Shown piece after piece: positions 8,396 to 17,816 of a stretch of 34,235 nt of DNA (positions are counted from its first letter, which is position 1; every line of letters begins with the position of its first letter). The notes beneath the pieces were generated by a model. That model ran no database searches and was not told where the DNA came from. It saw nothing but the letters and a program-made list of their open reading frames with translations. The DNA comes from Oscillospiraceae bacterium (lineage in GTDB: Bacteria; Bacillota; Clostridia; Oscillospirales; Acutalibacteraceae), in the NCBI GenBank assembly GCA_031290595.1, contig JAITNG010000016.1, positions 1 to 34,235 on the forward strand, written 5' to 3'. Position numbers and translations under genes: made by a program.

Positions 8396-9595
8396 ATGTT
8401 AGTGCAGTTTTCGGTAAAGAATTTTCGCTCGTTTAAAGATGAGGTCACGCTTGATATGCGTGCGGTTGATGGAATCACAGAGAAGAGCGATACATTACAC
8501 GGAGGCCTTCTGCCTGTCGCAGCACTCTATGGCCCGAATGGCGGAGGTAAGTCGAATCTGCTTAAAGCGATCACATATTTGAACTATCTTATCGTTGCGC
8601 CAATCCATTATACAAAACTGGATAGCAAGGAAGACGGCAAGAGAATGATCCCCAAAATTGATTCCAGTGACGTGTTTGCGCTTGACAAGACTTCATGCGA
8701 TTTGCCAACGGAATTTAATCTTGTGTTTAGAATTGGAAAGTATGAGTACCAGTACGGTATTGCGTTTTTGCACGGAGAAGTTCTTTCCGAAATTTTGAGA
8801 AAGAAGGGGCTATATGCAGAAAGGGCTTCGCGTGTTTTTGAGCGGAGTAATGGAAAAAACAAAAAGATTGAATTTTCCGCGCAGCTTAAAAAAGTGGTCA
8901 CAAATGCAAATGTAAAGGCAAACATTCCGTTGTTGACATATCTTGGCGTTTTATATGACTTGCCGCAGATCAATGCAATCATAGCATGGTTTGAAGGAAA
9001 TCTGCTTTTTTCACCGCGTGACAACAAATACCTCTTTCCTACAGATGAAGCGGCTGAAAAGATAGCTGTATCGGTGATGAGGAGCGTAGGAATTCCCATT
9101 GTTGGCTTCCGTAGTGATGATGAAGCGGGTGAATTCTACACAAAGCATGAGGTCGACAATGTGGAGTATGAATTGAATTTCTTAAATGAATCCGATGGCA
9201 CAATACGAATGGTTTCACTTGCTCTACCTCTGTCGGAAGCAATGAGGAGCGGCAGCCGCTTGGTGGTGGATGAGCTTGACGCCCGGTTGCATCCGCAGTT
9301 GCTGCGCTATATTATTGGTTTGTTTCAAGACCCCGAAATAAATAAACATGGCGCACAGCTGATCTTTTCCTCGCACGATATGTCCACAATGAACAAAAAT
9401 GTGTTCCGACGGGATGAAATCTGGTTTGTCGCGAAGAACAAAGCTGAGTCCAGCGAATTATACTCGCTCAGTGACTTCCGCGACGAACACGGGAACCGCC
9501 CAAGCCCTAATGCAGCTTATGACAAACAATATCTTGCTGGGCGATATGGTGCAGACCCCTATTTGCAGAACTTGATACAGTGGGGGCAACCGTGA
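8396..9595 (+). CDS. RloA/AbiLi-like AAA family (ABC/OLD-type) ATPase
   Basis: FSVKNFRSFKDEVTLDM N-terminus, Walker A GPNGGGKSN, Walker B LVVDELDARLHP, FSSHD switch. Confidence 0.88.
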   Translation: MLVQFSVKNFRSFKDEVTLDMRAVDGITEKSDTLHGGLLPVAALYGPNGGGKSNLLKAITYLNYLIVAPIHYTKLDSKEDGKRMIPKIDSSDVFALDKTSCDLPTEFNLVFRIGKYEYQYGIAFLHGEVLSEILRKKGLYAERASRVFERSNGKNKKIEFSAQLKKVVTNANVKANIPLLTYLGVLYDLPQINAIIAWFEGNLLFSPRDNKYLFPTDEAAEKIAVSVMRSVGIPIVGFRSDDEAGEFYTKHEVDNVEYELNFLNESDGTIRMVSLALPLSEAMRSGSRLVVDELDARLHPQLLRYIIGLFQDPEINKHGAQLIFSSHDMSTMNKNVFRRDEIWFVAKNKAESSELYSLSDFRDEHGNRPSPNAAYDKQYLAGRYGADPYLQNLIQWGQP

Positions 9596-10323
9596 TGTCA
9601 AAAAAGCCGCCCAAGCATTCAGAACGGAAACAGATGCCCTTCTATAAAACCAGCCGACAAATAAGACGGGAAGCGCCGGACTATCATCTGATTGTGATGG
9701 AAGGAAGCGAAACCGAACCGCCCTACTTCAACGCGTTGGCAAACAAGGTCAATGCGCAATTTGCGAATCGAGTAGTTGAATTCGTGTTCCACAGTATTCA
9801 TGGAGGAACAGCGAAGACGGTCTTGGAGGAAGCGGGAATAGCGCTAAAGAAGAATCCCCGGTGTAGGCATGTGTGGCTGGTGTATGACAAAGATCAAAAC
9901 AGCGCGGATGATTTCAATCAGGTTGCCCAAACATGCGCGAATAGAAGTAGCCAAGAGGAAGAGGAAGAGGAAGTGCAGTGGCACGCCCTTTGGTCCAATA
10001 ACTGCTTTGAAGTTTGGTTTTTGCTGCATTTTTGCACAACTATACCAACGGCGCAAGGTTACCCGGAAGGAAAGAATTATAGGGAGCATCTTTGCGATTT
10101 GCTAACGGAACACCTAGGCGAAAAATACACAAAGAGCGAAAAGGGAATGTATCAAAAACTGGAAATCCACTTGGAAGCCGCCATTCGCAACGCCGAACGG
10201 TATGAAAAAGAATTTGCCAAGACAAAGGCAACGCCCGCCGATTGTGATCCGTTCAGCACGGTGTATCAATTGATAAATGAATTGAAGCTGGCGGGTAACC
10301 AGGGCAAATCAGCGAACGAATAA
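9595..10323 (+). CDS. RloB-like protein (AbiLii-like)
   Basis: LIVMEGSETEPPYFNAL, VWLVYDKDQN, NNCFEVWFLLHF; TGATG overlap with the upstream ATPase gene. Confidence 0.85.
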   Translation: MSKKPPKHSERKQMPFYKTSRQIRREAPDYHLIVMEGSETEPPYFNALANKVNAQFANRVVEFVFHSIHGGTAKTVLEEAGIALKKNPRCRHVWLVYDKDQNSADDFNQVAQTCANRSSQEEEEEEVQWHALWSNNCFEVWFLLHFCTTIPTAQGYPEGKNYREHLCDLLTEHLGEKYTKSEKGMYQKLEIHLEAAIRNAERYEKEFAKTKATPADCDPFSTVYQLINELKLAGNQGKSANE

Positions 10324-10361
10324 CTTTCCACCAGAAGGCTCCCCTTGCCCCGCATCCCCCC

Positions 10362-11573
10362 CTACTCGTACTCCACCGTAACCTTCCCCTTGCCGCCCCG
10401 CCCAAACAGGGCGCAGAGGAAGGAGGTCAGCGGGATTGTTAGCACGACGCTGAAGCAGCTGGCCAGGGATTGCAGGATTTCGACGGCGATCATTTCTTTG
10501 TTGAGTACCTGCGATGCGTTGGCCGAATAGTTGACCAGCAGCAGGATTTCGCTCATGGAGCCGCCGATGAAGGCCAGCACCAGGGTGTTGGCCATGGTGC
10601 CAATCAGATCTTTGCCGATGCTGTTGCCCGAATGCATCAGTTCACGGGCGGGCAGGTTGGGTTCCTTTTCGCGGATTTCATGCAGCGCGGAAGCGATGGT
10701 CATCGAAATATCCATCAGCGCACCCACGCAGCCGATGAGGAACATGCACGAAATTGTCGCCTGCACATTGAGGGGCGGGTCGAGGTAGGTCAGCATTACG
10801 GCCTCCTCATCCATCAGCCCGGTCAGGTGCATGGGGCCTTTCATGACCATGGCGATCAGCCCGGGGAAGAGTAGCCCCCCCAGGCAGCCTGCGGCGGCGG
10901 TGAGGCTCTTTGCGTTGACCCCCTGCACAAGCAGCAGGTTGGTCAACACCACAAAGGCGCAAATGATCATCGTCCAGCCATAGATGCTGCGCCCGGTCAG
11001 CACGGCGGGCAGCAGCACGGTGAAGATTGCCAGGATGGTGATGCCCATCGAAAGCAGGGTATCAAACCCCTTTTTGCGGGCAAAAAACAACACAACCAAA
11101 GCGTAAAACGCAGCCAGGATCAAAAGCGGCGTCGTGCGGGCAAAATCCAGCATGACGTATTGCAGTTCGCCCTCGCCCTGTTCCGTGTTTTCGCGCACCA
11201 CATCAAGCAAAATAGTATCCCCCACCTGCACGGGGAAGGACTGCTGGCCGTAAAGGTCGTTGAGTTCCTGCGTGGCGGTGATGGTTTTGCGCTTGTTTTC
11301 GCCGCTGCGCAGCCGTGCGGTGAAGGTGATGACCCGCGTGGTGTTGGTGTTTTCCCCCATGCCGGTCACATCGTAGCTGCTCTGCGTTTCGTTGGTGATC
11401 TGCAACACGCGTGCCTGTAATATCTCGGCTTCCCCCGCGCCGCCAAAGATTTGCCGTCCGCCCTGGGCGATATGGTTCCCCACCAGCAAAAAGAGGATGG
11501 AAAACAACAGCGTCAGGGCATAAATCAGCAGGTTGCGGCGCGGCAATTTGGGTTTGTTTATGTTTTTTTTCAT
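10362..11573 (-). CDS. YibE/F family membrane protein
   Basis: Multi-TM; start MKKNINKPKLPRRN at 11573 chosen over the longer ORF because it overlaps the upstream gene end. Confidence 0.85.
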   Translation of the reverse strand: MKKNINKPKLPRRNLLIYALTLLFSILFLLVGNHIAQGGRQIFGGAGEAEILQARVLQITNETQSSYDVTGMGENTNTTRVITFTARLRSGENKRKTITATQELNDLYGQQSFPVQVGDTILLDVVRENTEQGEGELQYVMLDFARTTPLLILAAFYALVVLFFARKKGFDTLLSMGITILAIFTVLLPAVLTGRSIYGWTMIICAFVVLTNLLLVQGVNAKSLTAAAGCLGGLLFPGLIAMVMKGPMHLTGLMDEEAVMLTYLDPPLNVQATISCMFLIGCVGALMDISMTIASALHEIREKEPNLPARELMHSGNSIGKDLIGTMANTLVLAFIGGSMSEILLLVNYSANASQVLNKEMIAVEILQSLASCFSVVLTIPLTSFLCALFGRGGKGKVTVEYE

Positions 11574-12646
11574 GCGCGTTCCTCCAGTTTTTGCAGCGCT
11601 TTGGCCAGGCACAGCGAAAACGCCTGGGCAAGGGGCAGCGGTTCGCGGCGGGTGGAATAGAGGCCGATGCCCTGGGTATCCCCCTGGGCAAAATCCACGG
11701 CGCCATCCCGCCGGGTCAAGGGCATCAGGCAATTTTGCGCCTGCTTTGCCGCTTCCAGGCAGGTGGATTTTTCTTGCATGTGTGCATCCGGCAGCAGTTC
11801 GGCCAGCAGCGCAAACCCATAGCCGAGCATGGCTGTGGCGGAAGCCTCCGGGCGATCCTCCGCCAGGGGCAGCCACGGCCAGCCGCCGCCCGGCAATTTT
11901 ATGCGCAGCAGCGCTTTGCTAAAGGCAAGCGCCTGTTCCACCAGCCACGTGCGTTCCGCCGCCGCCGCATCCAGCGCGGCGGCGCTTTGCGTGAGGGCGA
12001 GGAACAGGAAGGCGCAGCCCCTTCCCCAGCCGTAAACCCCGGCGGGGGTTCCGTCAGGCGGCGCAAAGCTGTGCGCGGGCAGCCCCGTCAGGGGGTGCAG
12101 CCCCTGCGCCAGGTATTCCTGCAACTGCCGTTTGGCCAAATCCGTGCAGCGGGCGTCCTGCGCCTGTGCGCCGTAAAGGAAGAGGAAAGGGCAGACCATC
12201 CAGAGCGTATCGACCAGGCGCAGCTGCGGCAGCGCGGCGCTGTAAGGCAAGGTGCCGCCCGCTTCTGCCGCCCGGCGCAAAAATGCTTCGGCCAGGTCGT
12301 GTATCCAGCGTTCCGTGTGGCTTTGCCCGCCGCGCAGCGCCGCAAAAGCCGCTACGCCCCATTCCACGCCGGGCGGCAAACCCTCCGGCGGGCGGAGGCT
12401 TGCGGCGGCGGCAGCCGACGGCAGCGCCAGCGCGAGGGATGCACGGTGCCAAAAGCGCAAGCGTTTGCCACCCTGCCGCCCGCATAAAAGAAGACGTGCG
12501 GCCAGGCCGGTTGCATCCGTCAGCGGCACGGCGGGGGGGCGCTTCCACTGCCTGTGGCAACGCCGTTCCACCGCCGCCGCCCAGATGGCAGCCGACGGCC
12601 AGTGTCCAATATGAATCCGCGCCAGCCAGCGCAAAAATGTATGCAT
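11570..12646 (-). CDS. GH88/GH105-like (unsaturated rhamnogalacturonyl hydrolase-type) alpha/alpha-barrel protein
   Basis: VDTLWMVCPFLFLYG, LPAHSFAPPDGTPAGVYGWGRGCAF resemble DTLFM/WARG motifs of GH105; start MHTFLRW at 12646. Confidence 0.6.
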   Translation of the reverse strand: MHTFLRWLARIHIGHWPSAAIWAAAVERRCHRQWKRPPAVPLTDATGLAARLLLCGRQGGKRLRFWHRASLALALPSAAAAASLRPPEGLPPGVEWGVAAFAALRGGQSHTERWIHDLAEAFLRRAAEAGGTLPYSAALPQLRLVDTLWMVCPFLFLYGAQAQDARCTDLAKRQLQEYLAQGLHPLTGLPAHSFAPPDGTPAGVYGWGRGCAFLFLALTQSAAALDAAAAERTWLVEQALAFSKALLRIKLPGGGWPWLPLAEDRPEASATAMLGYGFALLAELLPDAHMQEKSTCLEAAKQAQNCLMPLTRRDGAVDFAQGDTQGIGLYSTRREPLPLAQAFSLCLAKALQKLEERA

Positions 12647-12647
12647 A

Positions 12648-13112
12648 CTAATCAACCTCAAATGTACCCGCTTCAATTTGCGCGATCATCGCGACCCGCG
12701 CCGCGTGGCGGTCGCCTTCGTAGGCGGAATCCAGCCAGGCGTCGAGGATCATTTTGGCATATTCAACGCCCACCACCCTTGCGCCCATGCAGAGGATGTT
12801 GGAATCGTTGTGCTGGCGCGAGAGCTTGGCCGAAAACGGTTCGCTGCAACAGCAGGCGCGGATGCCGCTGACCTTGTTGGCGGCGATGGAAATCCCCACG
12901 CCCGTGCCGCACAGGAGGATCCCCCGCTCGCACTGCCCCCCGGCCACCGCCGTGGCGACCTTGAAGGCCGAAACCGGGTAATCCGCTTTTGCGTCGCCGG
13001 ATGTGCCATAATCCCGGCACGCAACGCCCCTTGCGGCAAGATGTTGCTTCAGTTCTTCCTTGAGCGCCGTCGCGGCGTGGTCACAGCCGATTGCTATCAT
13101 GTTTGATGTCAC
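12648..13112 (-). CDS. rpiB: Ribose-5-phosphate isomerase B / RpiB-LacA-LacB family
   Basis: IAIGCDHAATALKEELKQHL, YPVSAFKVATAVAGGQCERGILLCGTGVGISIAANKVSGIRA. Confidence 0.93.
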   Translation of the reverse strand: MTSNMIAIGCDHAATALKEELKQHLAARGVACRDYGTSGDAKADYPVSAFKVATAVAGGQCERGILLCGTGVGISIAANKVSGIRACCCSEPFSAKLSRQHNDSNILCMGARVVGVEYAKMILDAWLDSAYEGDRHAARVAMIAQIEAGTFEVD

Positions 13113-13131
13113 TCCCCACAGATTATTAAAA

Positions 13132-14337
13132 TTATATTTTTGCGCTGGCCAGTACGTTGGTTGCGAACGAAAACGCCAGATCTTCCTGGGCGCGGTGGCG
13201 CTGGAAGGCCAGGCGGATCATTTCATCGAGCAGCGCGGGGTACGGCACGCCCGTGGGTTCCCAGAGATAGAACGAGAGCGAGCCGGGGATGGTGTTGATT
13301 TCATTGAGCCAGATTTCGCCCGTTTTGCCGTCCATCAAAAAGTCGATGCGGGCAACGCCGTTTGCGTCAAGCGCCTGGAAGGCTTGCACCGCCAGCGCCT
13401 GGATGTGCGCCGCCTGTTCTGCGGGGAGCTCCGCCGGGATTTTACGTTCCAGGCTTGCCATGCCCTTCGAGGGCTGCGCCGTGGCCGACGGCGTTTTGGT
13501 GTAGGCCTTGGCGGCCTTGGATTTCCCGCCGCTGCCAAGGTATTTGTTTTCGTAGCTCAAAATTTCATCGGCATTGAGCGGTTCTTCGCAGACCGAAGCC
13601 CGGGCAGCATCGGCGTTGCCCAAAACGGAGCAGTTGATTTCCCGCAGGTTCTGCACGGCGGGTTCCACCAGCACGCGGGCGGCGAAGCGGAAGGCCAGAT
13701 CCAGGGCAAGGCGCAGGGCGGCTTGATCCTTGGCTTTGCCGATGCCCACGCTGGAACCGAGGTTGACCGGCTTGACGACCACCGGGTAGCCGAAGGTTTC
13801 TTCAAGGCGCAGCAGCAGCGCCGCTTCATCCGCGTCGTATTCCGCCTGGCGCAGACAGAGCGCATCCAGCACCGGGATACCCGCCGCCTTGAACAGCGCC
13901 TTTTGGGCATATTTATCCATGCCGATGGCCGCCGCCGTCACATCGCAGCCCACAAACGGAACCCCCAGCAGACGCAGCAGCCCCTGGAGCGCGCCGTCTT
14001 CCACATTGGTGCCGTGCACGATGGGGAAAACCGCGTCCAGCTCGGCCAGCGCCTGTTTGCCAAAGGCCTTGGCGGGCTGGCGCAACAGCACGGCCTTGCC
14101 CTCCACCCGGGCGGGCAGCACCTGCTGGCTCTGCGCCAGCAGCTTCGGAATATCCCGGTACGCGGCGATGTTGCCGATTTGTTCGCCGATATAAAAGACG
14201 TTTTCCTTGGTCATATAAACCGGCAGCACGTCGTATTTTTCCGTATCCAGCGCCGCCGCTGCCTGGAGCGCCGAGATGATGGAAATTTCATGTTCCACGC
14301 TTTTGCCGCCAAAAAGCAGCGCGAGTTTCAGTTTCAT
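13132..14337 (-). CDS. D-alanine-D-alanine ligase family protein
   Basis: ALLFGGKSVEHEISIISA, VVKPVNLGSSVGIGK, RIDFLMDGKTGEIWLNEINTIPGSLSFYLW; AGGAGG RBS before ATG 14337. Confidence 0.93.
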   Translation of the reverse strand: MKLKLALLFGGKSVEHEISIISALQAAAALDTEKYDVLPVYMTKENVFYIGEQIGNIAAYRDIPKLLAQSQQVLPARVEGKAVLLRQPAKAFGKQALAELDAVFPIVHGTNVEDGALQGLLRLLGVPFVGCDVTAAAIGMDKYAQKALFKAAGIPVLDALCLRQAEYDADEAALLLRLEETFGYPVVVKPVNLGSSVGIGKAKDQAALRLALDLAFRFAARVLVEPAVQNLREINCSVLGNADAARASVCEEPLNADEILSYENKYLGSGGKSKAAKAYTKTPSATAQPSKGMASLERKIPAELPAEQAAHIQALAVQAFQALDANGVARIDFLMDGKTGEIWLNEINTIPGSLSFYLWEPTGVPYPALLDEMIRLAFQRHRAQEDLAFSFATNVLASAKI

Positions 14338-14364
14338 AAAAAGCCTCCTGTGCAAAAGTAAGAA

Positions 14365-15885
14365 TCAAAAGTTATCCGGCAAATCGTTTTCCAGCAAAAT
14401 CACCTTGCGGCGCTGGCCGGGGAGGGCGTATACCCACGCGAGGGCGTCCTGGAGCGTCGCCGCCACGTGCAGGTTCCCCGGGGCAAAGCCCGCTTCCAGT
14501 ATGCCTTCGCGGATCGGCCGGGTTTGCGCTTCGCCCACCAGGGCAATCGCATCGCACACCGCCGCCGCCTGCCCGCCGAAGACCTTGTTCAGCGCCGCCT
14601 GTTCTGTGCCGAGTTCAATCATGCCGGGGGTGACGAGGATTTTTTGGCAGCCCGCAAAAAGCTGTAGCGCATCCAGCGCGGCCTTTGCGCCGGTGGGGTT
14701 GGAATTGTAAGCGTCGTCAATCACCAGCACGCCGCCTTTGTCGAGCAGTTCCAGCCGGTGCGGCACGGGCTGGAGCTTGCGTACCGCCCCGCGCAGGGCG
14801 GCCAGGGGAATGCCGAAGGTGTGCGCTACGGCAATCGCGCCCATCAAATTGAGGACGTTGTGCCGCCCCAGCAAGCGGGTGGTGTAACGCTCCCGTTCCC
14901 CGCCGGGGGCGACGGCGGTGAAGCTGACGCCGCTTTCGCCGCAGGTGATCTCTTCGGCATAATAATTTGCATCAAAATCAATGGCAGTTGCGTAGGTCAC
15001 TACGCGCGGGTAGTTTTTGCACTTTGCCCGGATGTTTGCATCCTCCGCATTGGCGAACAGGATGCTCCCCGGGTCAGACGCGGGCAGTGCATCGGCCAGC
15101 TCAAATTTGGTTTTGATCACGTTTTCGAGCGTATGGAAGCTCTCCAGGTGCTGCGGGCCGATGGAGGTCAGCACGCCGCACCGGGGCTGCACCAGGTCGC
15201 AAAGCTCCTGGATGTCGCCCACGTTCTTCGCGCCCATTTCGCAAAGGAAGATTTCGTGCGCCGCCGTGAGGGATTCGCGCACGCTGCGCACCACGCCCAT
15301 GGGGGTGTTGGTGCCTTCGGGGGTCATGAAGACGTTGAACTGCACCCGCAGCAGCGCGTTCAGGCAATACTTCATACTGGTTTTGCCGTAGCTCCCGGTG
15401 ACGCCGATCACCCGGAGGTCGCTGTGCGCCCGCAGCTTTTGGATGGCCTCTTTGGTGTAGTGGTTCCGTATCGATTTTTCGACAGGGGCATTGATTTGAT
15501 TGGCCAAAAGCAGTAGCCAGGGCGTCAGCGGCGCAGCGAAGAGGCAAAGCGCAAGCGTTAAAAAGAACCTGCCAGGCAGCCCCAACACAGCAAAAAGCAC
15601 CAGGGCGACTGCGCCGGGCAACGCTGCGGTGCAGAGCAGCCGCTGCATCCGCGCGGTGTAAACCAGCGGCTTTTTGGCTTTGCGCGGCCAAAAGAAGAAT
15701 CCACCGGCCAGCGGTACCCAGCGCAGCGCCATGCGCCGCCGGTTTTTGCGCAGCCATTGCCGCTGCACGCCGGGTTTATAGGAATTGAGCTGGAACATGT
15801 GCGCGGCGTGGCGCAAGGCCAAAGCAGCGCCGCACAGCGCCCCCAAAAGCGGGAGCAGCAGCAAAAGGGACGGCACAGGCATCAA
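14365..15885 (-). CDS. MurF-like Mur ligase with N-terminal transmembrane region
   Basis: GVTGSYGKTSMKYCLNALL P-loop, EMGAKNVGDI, HNVLNLMGAIAVA, DDAYNSNPTG; about 130 aa hydrophobic N-terminus. Confidence 0.88.
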   Translation of the reverse strand: MMPVPSLLLLLPLLGALCGAALALRHAAHMFQLNSYKPGVQRQWLRKNRRRMALRWVPLAGGFFFWPRKAKKPLVYTARMQRLLCTAALPGAVALVLFAVLGLPGRFFLTLALCLFAAPLTPWLLLLANQINAPVEKSIRNHYTKEAIQKLRAHSDLRVIGVTGSYGKTSMKYCLNALLRVQFNVFMTPEGTNTPMGVVRSVRESLTAAHEIFLCEMGAKNVGDIQELCDLVQPRCGVLTSIGPQHLESFHTLENVIKTKFELADALPASDPGSILFANAEDANIRAKCKNYPRVVTYATAIDFDANYYAEEITCGESGVSFTAVAPGGERERYTTRLLGRHNVLNLMGAIAVAHTFGIPLAALRGAVRKLQPVPHRLELLDKGGVLVIDDAYNSNPTGAKAALDALQLFAGCQKILVTPGMIELGTEQAALNKVFGGQAAAVCDAIALVGEAQTRPIREGILEAGFAPGNLHVAATLQDALAWVYALPGQRRKVILLENDLPDNF

Positions 15886-15890
15886 CTCCT

Positions 15891-16658
15891 TTATAGTTTA
15901 AAGAATGAGGCGATCACCCGCAAAAACTGCGGCTGTTGTTCCAAAAACGAAAAATGCCCCGCGTTTTCCAGGATCACCAGGCCTGCGCCGGGGATTCTGG
16001 ATTCCATCAGCCGACCGTCGGCCAGGGGGGTATCCGCATCGTTGCGCCCCCAAATCAGGAGGGTTGGCGGCTGGATTTGGGGCAGCAGGGGGGTCAAATC
16101 TTCCGCGACCGTCCTGACCAGCACCTGGCGCATCAGCGGGGAGGCCGCCTTATAATCGGCGGAGCCGTGCTTTTGCCGCAGGGCTTCCAGCGCACCGGGG
16201 CAGAGCCGCCGCACCGGCGGGCATTCCAGCAGCTTGCGCCCCAGTCGGTAGCGTCTGCTGCGGCGCAGGGCTTGCTTGCCGGGCGTGGGTTTGATACCGG
16301 CGCTGTCGATCAGCACAATTTTTGTGAAGCGGGGTTCCGGCAACTGCCGCGCGGCCAGCTTGAGGATCACGCGCCCGCCGAAGGAATGCCCCACCAGGGC
16401 GCACTGTGCAACGCCCAGCGCCGCCAGGAAGCCCAGCACCCAATCGGCGTAAGCGTCCACATCCCAGGCGGCGGGGGGTTCAGGGCTTTCGCCAAAGCCG
16501 GGGAAGTCCGGCGCCAGCACCCGGTATTTTTGCGCCAACAGCTGTTGCAAAGGGGCATAGAGCCGTGCGCTTGCGCCCCAGCCGTGCAGCAGGAGGATCA
16601 CTTCCCCCCGCCCCGCTTCTTCAAATGCAACGGGCTGCCCCGCAACGTCGATGGTCAT
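15891..16658 (-). CDS. Alpha/beta hydrolase
   Basis: LLLHGWGASARLY, VGHSFGGRVIL nucleophile elbow, C-terminal ENAGHFSFLEQQP. Confidence 0.92.
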   Translation of the reverse strand: MTIDVAGQPVAFEEAGRGEVILLLHGWGASARLYAPLQQLLAQKYRVLAPDFPGFGESPEPPAAWDVDAYADWVLGFLAALGVAQCALVGHSFGGRVILKLAARQLPEPRFTKIVLIDSAGIKPTPGKQALRRSRRYRLGRKLLECPPVRRLCPGALEALRQKHGSADYKAASPLMRQVLVRTVAEDLTPLLPQIQPPTLLIWGRNDADTPLADGRLMESRIPGAGLVILENAGHFSFLEQQPQFLRVIASFFKL

Positions 16659-16738
16659 AGCGCCCCCCAGTTTTTCATGGCTTGGATTCGCACAGTATTT
16701 ATATTACGTATTATTTATTACCAGTATATGTAAGAATA

Positions 16739-16769
16739 CCCCTGCGCGACCACAGATGCCCGCGCGGGG
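16739..16769 (-). terminator. Hairpin terminator candidate downstream of the 2-TM gene
   Basis: CCCC(T)GCGCG / CGCGCGGGG stem, followed on the minus strand by TATTCTTAC. Confidence 0.5.
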
Positions 16770-16775
16770 TAGGCG

Positions 16776-17267
16776 TCAATTCTCTTGTTCCGAAGTTGCA
16801 ACCAAGAAAGCATCCCGGATCCGGCTGTCGTTTTCCTGCATCTTTTGCACCAATGCGATCATATTCTGATCCTCGTTTTTGGGGAAGAGATGCTCTGCGA
16901 TGATCCTGGGCAGAATGACCAGGGCTGAGATACTGCTGGCAATCGTGCCGATGGCAACGCCAAGCGCGGGGAGCGAAACACTTTTTCGGATAACAAGCAC
17001 AGTAGCCAAAACGATTGGAATGACCACAACGCACGCAAAGACCGCCATAACACAAACAAAAAACACGCGCTTATACCACTTGTTTCCCTTGCTTTTTTCT
17101 TTGTATTGCAGGATGTAATCGCCGAGCAAGGCCGTGTAGGCTTTATCCCGCCGCGCATACTCTTCATCAATCCGAAATTTTTTGAGAACCACAGAATCTT
17201 CAGCCGGCGAAATCCGCTTGGTGGAGAGGTCTTCGCTTATGTTTTTCAGCTGTTCGTTTACATCCAA
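16776..17267 (-). CDS. Hypothetical protein with two transmembrane helices
   Basis: TMs VFFVCVMAVFACVVVIPIVLATVLVI and LPALGVAIGTIASSISALVILPRII; putative TTG start 3 nt after the ImmA-like stop. Confidence 0.7.
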   Translation of the reverse strand: MDVNEQLKNISEDLSTKRISPAEDSVVLKKFRIDEEYARRDKAYTALLGDYILQYKEKSKGNKWYKRVFFVCVMAVFACVVVIPIVLATVLVIRKSVSLPALGVAIGTIASSISALVILPRIIAEHLFPKNEDQNMIALVQKMQENDSRIRDAFLVATSEQEN

Positions 17268-17270
17268 GGC

Positions 17271-17804
17271 TTAACCCCCAATCAAGCCGAGTTGGTCAAG
17301 GCGAACCAACGCGGCTTCATGCGAAACAGCAAAAGCGGAGGCGACCTGATCCGCGAGAACGCTTTGCGGGTAGCCGTCCAAACCACGCAGGAACTTTTCC
17401 ATCAGCGCTGTTGGCATCAAAAGGTTGGAAGCAAAGATGTTTGCTTCCCGCTCAATCCCGTCGTTTTGCCCTGCATCCCTGTGGGCATAAATTGGCTCGT
17501 TCCCCTCCCTGTGCAGCACATAATGCGCCAGCTCGTGCGCAATTGTGAACCGCTGTCTGCCTGCGCTATCGCAAGAATTCATGACAATGAGGTGCCCGGT
17601 TCCAAAATCCTGAAACGGTTCCTCCTGAATCACGATGAACCCGGAAACGGCGGGAGGAAGCATATGCCCAAATACTGTGATACCGCATTGTTCACAAAGT
17701 GTAATCACGTTCACAGGGAACCGATTCACCCGGTGTTCCTTGCAAAACGCTTCGGCCTTTTGAATGATCTCTTCCTTATGCAAAAAAATCGCCCCCCATT
17801 CCAT
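17271..17804 (-). CDS. ImmA/IrrE family metallo-endopeptidase
   Basis: FTIAHELAHYVLH zinc motif, EREANIFASNLLMP; start at ATG 17804 (MEWGAIF) because the longer ORF start lies in the -10 box. Confidence 0.9.
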   Translation of the reverse strand: MEWGAIFLHKEEIIQKAEAFCKEHRVNRFPVNVITLCEQCGITVFGHMLPPAVSGFIVIQEEPFQDFGTGHLIVMNSCDSAGRQRFTIAHELAHYVLHREGNEPIYAHRDAGQNDGIEREANIFASNLLMPTALMEKFLRGLDGYPQSVLADQVASAFAVSHEAALVRLDQLGLIGG

Positions 17805-17816
17805 CGTTCTACTTCT

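Noticed and set aside
13060-14361. 433-aa plus-strand ORF opposite the Ddl-like gene
   Set aside because: Antisense shadow; the minus strand encodes clear ATP-grasp motifs and has an AGGAGG RBS.
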